The position numbers and the translations under genes are program-made. 8,361 nt of DNA from JAPLXD01 sp041661585 (GTDB lineage Bacteria > Patescibacteriota > Minisyncoccia > Moranbacterales > UBA11712): assembly GCA_041661585.1 (NCBI GenBank), contig JBAZUC010000034.1, positions 1-8,361 of the forward strand. The letters are read 5' to 3'. Positions within the stretch are counted from its first letter, which is position 1; the number at the start of each line of letters is the position of its first letter. Positions 4,891 through 8,361 of this stretch are shown piece by piece. Below the pieces are notes generated by a model, which saw only the letters and a program-made list of their open reading frames with translations, did not search any database and was not told the origin of the DNA.

Positions 4891-7035
4891 TTAAACTTTC
4901 TCCAACTCCGCGAACTCCGTGGAAAGTTTTTTGATGCCCGCTTTCATGAAAGCGATGGTGATGATCTCACCTTGCGTTGAAATGACCACGCCTTCGCCAA
5001 AAGCATTGTGGCGAACGCGCTGGCCGTCGGAAAAATCTTTTTTTTCTTGATTAAGTTTATTTTTTCCTTTTTTATTTTTTTCCTCAAATTTCATCTCCCA
5101 CCTCTTTTTTCCTTCTTCGGCGTTCTCTCTCAATTTTTCCGGAATATCTTCCAAAAACCTCGACTCAACATTGACGCGGACCGAACCGAAAATGTTGCGG
5201 GTCACCGCCCAGAGAAGATAAACTCTTCTTTTTGCGCGCGTGATTCCGACATAGGCGAGGCGCCGCTCTTCTTCCATTTCGCGCTGATCAAGAAGGCTGC
5301 GCGAATGCGGAAAAAGTCCTTCTTCCATCCCGGCAATGAAAACCGTGTCAAATTCAAGGCCCTTGGCCGCGTGCATCGTCATGAGATGCACCGCGCCGGC
5401 TTCGGAGTCGATATTGTCCGTCGAGGCAACCAGCGCCACTTCCTCCAAAAACAAATTCAGTCCGTCGATCGCTTTTTCATTTTTGTATTTTTCCGCGACC
5501 GTGAAAAGCTCGCGCACATTTTCATATCTGATCTGTCCCGCTTCGCCTTCCGCCAGAAGCAATTTTTGAAATCCCGTTTCCGACAAGACCGAATCCATGA
5601 AATCAACAAAAGAAACCCTTTGCGCTTTTTCTTGCAGGCGATAAATCATTTCCCCGAATTGTGCGATCGCGTCGATTTTTCCCGCGTTCAATCCGTCAGC
5701 GTTCTTCATTTTCCGCGACGATGAAACAAAGTCCAAATTATTTTCCCGTGAAAATCGGATCCATTTCCCCAAAGTGATGTTCCCGATCCCGCGCGGCGGA
5801 AGATTGATGATCCGGCTCAAACTTATTTCATCGCTCGGATTGTTCACAAATTTCAAATAGGCCAGAAAGTCCTTGATCTCGCGCCGTTCATAGAATCTCA
5901 CGCCTCCGATGACGCGATAGGGCATTGCGGCTTCGAGAAACGCCTCTTCGATCGCGCGGGACTGCGCGTTCGTGCGATAGAGAACGACAAAGTCGTTGAA
6001 GAGCAAACCGTCTTTGTCCGAAATTTTCTGAATTTCCGAAACAATGAATCCCGCTTCCTCTTGCTCGTCGGAAATTCTTTTCACGATGATATTGTGTTCT
6101 CCCGCTTTGTCAGTCCAGAGTTTTTTGTCCTTGCGGCGGAGATTTTTGGAAATGATTCCGTGGGCCGCATCCAAAATTTTCTGCGTCGAGCGATAGTTGC
6201 GCTCAAGGCGGATGACTTTCGCTTCGGGATAGTCCTGTTCGAAATTCAAAATATTGCGGACATCCGCCCCGCGAAAGGAATAGATGGACTGCCAATCGTC
6301 CCCGACGACGCAAAGATTGCGATGCCTCTGGGCCAGAAGGTTGATGAGGACATACTGGGCGTGATTCGTGTCTTGGTATTCATCAACCAGAATGTATCGG
6401 AAAATATCTTGGTATTTTTCAAGAATATCGGGAAATTTTTGGAAAAGTTCGACTGTTTTTTGGATTAGATCGTCAAAATCAAGAGCGTTGTTGTCCCGCA
6501 AAGTTTTTTGATAGGCTTCATAGACTCGCGCGACGATCCTTTCGAAAAAGCTTTCCCCGGTTATATAGTCCTCGACGCTTTGGAGTTCGCCCTTGGCTTT
6601 CGAGATCACCGCCAGCATTGCCCGCGGGTTGAATTGATCGGCGCTGATCTCTTTTTCCTTCATTATCTTCTTCACGAGCGCCAATTGGTCCGAATCGTCG
6701 TATATCACAAAACTTTTTTTGTAGCCGATTTTGTCGATTTCCACGCGCAAAATCCGCACGCAGATATGATGAAAAGTCCCCATCCAGGGCTCGCTGAAAT
6801 ACCCTCCTCGAAGAAGTTCTTTGACCCTTTCTTTCATTTCTCCGGCCGCTTTGTTCGTGAAAGTCACCGCCAGAACATTTCTCGGGGAAATCTTTTTTTC
6901 TTTGATAAGATAGGCGATCCGATGGACAAGAAGACGGGTTTTCCCAGATCCCGCCCCCGCAATCACCAAAACCGGCCCCCCTGTCGCAAGAACCGCTTCT
7001 TTTTGTTCATCATTTAAACCCTTGATTATTTCCAT
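4891..7035 (-). CDS. UvrD/PcrA-type ATP-dependent DNA helicase (superfamily 1A)
   Basis: A complete 714-residue 3'-5' helicase, close to the usual PcrA/UvrD length. These enzymes unwind DNA in repair and replication and strip proteins from DNA. All motifs are visible in order: Q motif LNDEQKEAV (7-15), Walker A AGAGSGKT (26-33, Lys32), motif Ia TFTNKAAGEM (58-67), Walker B VDEYQD (217-222), motif III GDDWQSIYSFRGA (245-257), motif IV RLERNYRST (276-284), motif V HAAKGLEFDTVFIAG (555-569) and motif VI RRLAYVGITRAK (591-602, Arg600 as arginine finger). A lysine-rich linker (about 640-666) leads to a small C-terminal domain with DGQRVRHNAFGEGVV, the Tudor-like fold by which PcrA binds RNA polymerase. 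Motif III has Trp248 where PcrA and UvrD usually have Asp. ATG 7035 fits the family N-terminus. The gene stands alone and diverges from rpsO. UvrD and PcrA cannot be separated by eye. Confidence 0.95.
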   Translation of the reverse strand: MEIIKGLNDEQKEAVLATGGPVLVIAGAGSGKTRLLVHRIAYLIKEKKISPRNVLAVTFTNKAAGEMKERVKELLRGGYFSEPWMGTFHHICVRILRVEIDKIGYKKSFVIYDDSDQLALVKKIMKEKEISADQFNPRAMLAVISKAKGELQSVEDYITGESFFERIVARVYEAYQKTLRDNNALDFDDLIQKTVELFQKFPDILEKYQDIFRYILVDEYQDTNHAQYVLINLLAQRHRNLCVVGDDWQSIYSFRGADVRNILNFEQDYPEAKVIRLERNYRSTQKILDAAHGIISKNLRRKDKKLWTDKAGEHNIIVKRISDEQEEAGFIVSEIQKISDKDGLLFNDFVVLYRTNAQSRAIEEAFLEAAMPYRVIGGVRFYERREIKDFLAYLKFVNNPSDEISLSRIINLPPRGIGNITLGKWIRFSRENNLDFVSSSRKMKNADGLNAGKIDAIAQFGEMIYRLQEKAQRVSFVDFMDSVLSETGFQKLLLAEGEAGQIRYENVRELFTVAEKYKNEKAIDGLNLFLEEVALVASTDNIDSEAGAVHLMTMHAAKGLEFDTVFIAGMEEGLFPHSRSLLDQREMEEERRLAYVGITRAKRRVYLLWAVTRNIFGSVRVNVESRFLEDIPEKLRENAEEGKKRWEMKFEEKNKKGKNKLNQEKKDFSDGQRVRHNAFGEGVVISTQGEIITIAFMKAGIKKLSTEFAELEKV

Positions 7036-7045
7036 AACATAATGT

Positions 7046-7074
7046 ATGATAGTCTAATTGGAAAAAAAAGTCAT
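7046..7074 (-). promoter_or_regulatory. putative promoter of the helicase gene, giving a very short leader
   Basis: On the minus strand, ATGACT (7069-7074; four of six to the -35 consensus) is 17 bases before TATCAT (7046-7051; five of six to the -10 consensus). Transcription would begin near 7039, only a few bases before ATG 7035. With no Shine-Dalgarno site present, the mRNA may be nearly leaderless. Confidence 0.4.
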
Positions 7075-7077
7075 TCC

Positions 7078-7106
7078 TTGCCAAATATTCTTTTTAATAG
7101 TATTAT
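7078..7106 (+). promoter_or_regulatory. promoter of the rpsO-NYN-pnp unit
   Basis: TTGCCA (7078-7083) and TATTAT (7101-7106) each match five of six consensus bases, with the ideal 17-base spacer. Transcription would start near 7113, about 30 bases before the rpsO ATG. This is the best promoter match in the window, in keeping with a ribosomal protein gene. Confidence 0.65.
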
Positions 7107-7142
7107 AAAGTCAACAAAATAAGCACTAAAAGCATACATCCT

Positions 7143-7412
7143 ATGACCCTCACGAAGCAGAAAAAAACCAAAGTGATTGAAACGAGCAAAACTCACGAAA
7201 AGGACACGGGTTCCCCGGAAGTCCAGATTTCGCTGTTCACTGAGCAGATCAAAAAGCTCACAAGCCATCTCAAAAAAAATACAAAAGACAACCACTCCCG
7301 CCGCGGTCTTCTCAAAATGGTCTCCAAGCGGAAAAAAATCTTGACTTATCTCAAGAGCAAAGACGCAAAGCGGTACAAAAAATTGGTTACTAATTTGGGA
7401 CTCAAAGAATAA
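7143..7412 (+). CDS. rpsO: small ribosomal subunit protein uS15
   Basis: This 89-residue protein has exactly the usual bacterial S15 length. S15 binds the central domain of 16S rRNA (helices 20 to 22) early in 30S assembly and helps form a bridge to the 50S subunit. The conserved segments are present: HEKDTGSPEVQI (residues 18-29), the central basic helix with NHSRRGLLKMVSKRKK (49-64), and the closing LTYLKSKDAKRYKKL. ATG 7143 follows a short leader without a clear Shine-Dalgarno site. The next gene starts 4 bases after the stop codon, so co-transcription and probably coupled translation are expected. In many bacteria S15 represses its own mRNA through a leader structure; the short leader here shows no obvious site for that. 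Confidence 0.97.
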   Translation: MTLTKQKKTKVIETSKTHEKDTGSPEVQISLFTEQIKKLTSHLKKNTKDNHSRRGLLKMVSKRKKILTYLKSKDAKRYKKLVTNLGLKE

Positions 7413-7416
7413 TTTT

Positions 7417-7920
7417 ATGCCCACAGGCAAATTTTCAGAGCAAAGAGTCGGAGTTTTGGTGGACATCCAGAATATGTACTATTCCGCCAAGGTCCTCTAC
7501 AAAAAGAAAGTCGACTTCAAAGAAATATTGAAAGCCGGCGTTGCAAACCGAAAACTGATCCGAGCCATCGGATACGGCATCAAAACCATTGAAGGCCTTG
7601 AGAAGAATTTTTTTGAAGCTCTCCAAAAATCCGGCTATGAGGTCCGCACGAAAGATCTGCAGATATTTCCCGGCGGCGCAAAGAAAGGGGACTGGGACGT
7701 GGGCATCACTGTTGACGCCATCAAGCTCGCCGAACACCTCGATGTGATTGTTCTTGTCACGGGCGACGGAGATTATATCCCGCTCGTTGAATATTTGCAA
7801 TACACCAAAGGCTGCCGAGTCGAAGTGATCGCCTTTGCGGAATCAACATCGGCCAAGCTCATCGAAGCCGCGGACGATTTCATCAATTTGAGCGAAAGCA
7901 AGAAAAAATATTTAATTTAG
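7417..7920 (+). CDS. NYN domain protein, LabA/DUF88 family (predicted PIN-like ribonuclease)
   Basis: This is a 167-residue protein made almost entirely of one NYN domain, the PIN-like fold of predicted metal-dependent ribonucleases. The acidic residues expected to bind metal are present: Asp16 in VGVLVDIQNMYY, Asp92 and Asp94 in KKGDWDVGITVDAI, Asp100, and Asp117 and Asp119 in VLVTGDGDYIPLVEYL. VDxQN at the N-terminus and TGDGDY with a following SxxLxxxAD-like end (SAKLIEAADDFINL) are typical of the LabA/DUF88 group. The ATG lies 4 bases after the rpsO stop, so the two are very probably translated from one mRNA, and pnp follows on the same strand. Placement between S15 and polynucleotide phosphorylase suggests a role in RNA processing or decay. 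That is inference; no target can be named, and nuclease activity is untested for most of this family. Confidence 0.9.
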   Translation: MPTGKFSEQRVGVLVDIQNMYYSAKVLYKKKVDFKEILKAGVANRKLIRAIGYGIKTIEGLEKNFFEALQKSGYEVRTKDLQIFPGGAKKGDWDVGITVDAIKLAEHLDVIVLVTGDGDYIPLVEYLQYTKGCRVEVIAFAESTSAKLIEAADDFINLSESKKKYLI

Positions 7921-7960
7921 AGGTTAATTAACATATTCCGCCGGTTCTAATAACCAATCG

Positions 7961-8003
7961 CACACAAGCGCAACTAAATTTATTCCTTAGTTTCGGCTGT
8001 GTG
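7961..8003 (+). promoter_or_regulatory. hairpin in the leader before pnp, candidate regulatory or processing site
   Basis: The 120 bases between the NYN stop and pnp hold a long imperfect hairpin: CACACA (7961-7966) with TGTGTG (7998-8003), a bulged A, GC with GC (7968-7969 with 7996-7997), a small internal loop, then AACTAA (7972-7977) with TTAGTT (7987-7992) around a 9-base loop. No T-run follows, so it is not an intrinsic terminator. In Escherichia coli a stem-loop in the pnp leader is cut by RNase III and lets PNPase repress itself; this hairpin sits in the corresponding place. No convincing separate pnp promoter was found in this gap. Confidence 0.5.
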
Positions 8004-8040
8004 TCATTCGTTTGTTAGCACTGCGACGGAAAAACTTTTT

Positions 8041-8361
8041 ATGGAACCGAAAAAATTTGAGACCGAAATTGCCGGAAGAAAACTCGTTGTCGAAACGGGT
8101 CTTTTGGCTAATCAAGCCAATGCTTCCGTCACCGCCCAATACGGCGACACCGTCGTGCTGGCCACCGCTGTGATGAGTCCCAACGCAAGAGAAGGGGTCA
8201 ACTACTTTCCCTTGATGGTTGATTACGAAGAAAAGTTTTATGCCTCCGGAAAAATCAAAGGCAGCCGGTTTATCAAGCGCGAAGGCCGACCGACCGACGA
8301 GGCGGTGCTCAATGGCCGGCTCATCGACCGGACTCTCCGCCCACTCTTTGACCAGCAAATG
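8041..8361 (+). CDS. pnp: polynucleotide phosphorylase (PNPase), N-terminal part (3' truncated by window edge)
   Basis: These are the first 107 codons of PNPase, the phosphorolytic 3'-5' exoribonuclease that degrades RNA to nucleoside diphosphates and can run in reverse to add tails. The visible part is the start of the first RNase PH-like domain. The N-terminal beta strands (KKFETEIAGRKLVVETGLLA), the segment ASVTAQYGDTVVLATAV, and the PLMVDYEEKFYASGKIKGSR and IKREGRPTDEAVLNGRLIDR blocks are all diagnostic. The last contains the conserved FxxREGRPTD-type RNA-binding loop. ATG 8041 is chosen because the protein then starts at the family's usual point; GGA about 10 bases upstream is only a weak ribosome binding site. 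It follows rpsO and the NYN gene on the same strand and is probably part of that unit. The S1 and KH domains lie beyond the window. Confidence 0.97.
   Translation, partial: MEPKKFETEIAGRKLVVETGLLANQANASVTAQYGDTVVLATAVMSPNAREGVNYFPLMVDYEEKFYASGKIKGSRFIKREGRPTDEAVLNGRLIDRTLRPLFDQQM

Noticed and set aside
7033..7060. A possible dif-like site on the minus strand before the helicase gene (contains ATTATGTTA, as in the XerD half of dif).
   Set aside because: Only one half matches; the left arm has no clear similarity, and the match overlaps the start codon and -10 box. Short AT-rich agreement of this kind is expected by chance.
7923..7955. The palindrome GTTAATTAAC and the small GGTT/AACC hairpin after the NYN gene as an operator or terminator.
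   Set aside because: Both are short and AT-rich, have no T-run, and appear only once.
7987..8358. A 123-codon open frame on the minus strand at the right end.
   Set aside because: It is the complement of the conserved start of pnp, whose protein sequence is unmistakable.

Overview
The window looks like a chromosomal segment from a bacterium of the Candidate Phyla Radiation (Patescibacteria, probably Parcubacteria-like). This rests on the DUF5654-type two-helix membrane protein, a LysM plus CHAP cell-wall hydrolase of the kind common there, a single Xer-type recombinase, start codons that mostly lack good Shine-Dalgarno sites, and a compact set of housekeeping genes. The taxonomic call is inference; no 16S rRNA or other decisive marker is present. 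Both ends cut genes: the 3' part of ftsH on the left and the 5' part of pnp on the right.

Layout. (1) 1-1595, plus strand: the C-terminal protease part of FtsH, overlapped by 17 bases by an unrecognised multi-pass membrane protein gene, closed by a clear intrinsic terminator. (2) 1614-1930, minus strand: a CAU-anticodon tRNA and tRNA-Val(GAC), followed by a 37-codon single-helix peptide gene with a good ribosome binding site. (3) 1993-2355, plus strand: a DUF5654 protein, apparently driven from a promoter whose -35 box overlaps that of the tRNA promoter on the other strand. (4) 2402-3322, minus strand: a complete tyrosine recombinase of Xer type. (5) 3445-4825, plus strand: a strong promoter, a long structured leader, and a membrane-anchored LysM-LysM-CHAP protein. 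(6) 4891-7035, minus strand: a complete UvrD/PcrA-type helicase. (7) 7078-8361, plus strand: a good promoter, then rpsO (S15), an NYN-domain protein of the LabA/DUF88 type, a hairpin leader and the start of pnp. Both convergent junctions (2356-2401 and 4826-4890) hold A-flanked, T-flanked hairpins that can serve both strands.

Function. The themes are membrane protein quality control (FtsH), translation (two tRNAs, S15), chromosome maintenance (Xer, UvrD/PcrA), envelope remodelling (LysM-CHAP) and RNA turnover (PNPase, possibly the NYN protein). The rpsO to pnp order is the classic bacterial pairing, here with an NYN-domain protein placed between them.

No mobile element, CRISPR array, toxin-antitoxin pair or defence island was found. 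The most interesting signals are regulatory. The leader before the LysM-CHAP gene has two mutually exclusive helices around an apparent ribosome binding site that points at an in-frame AUU codon. A long hairpin lies just before pnp. Divergent promoters share a -35 region. These are read by eye and were not folded or searched computationally.
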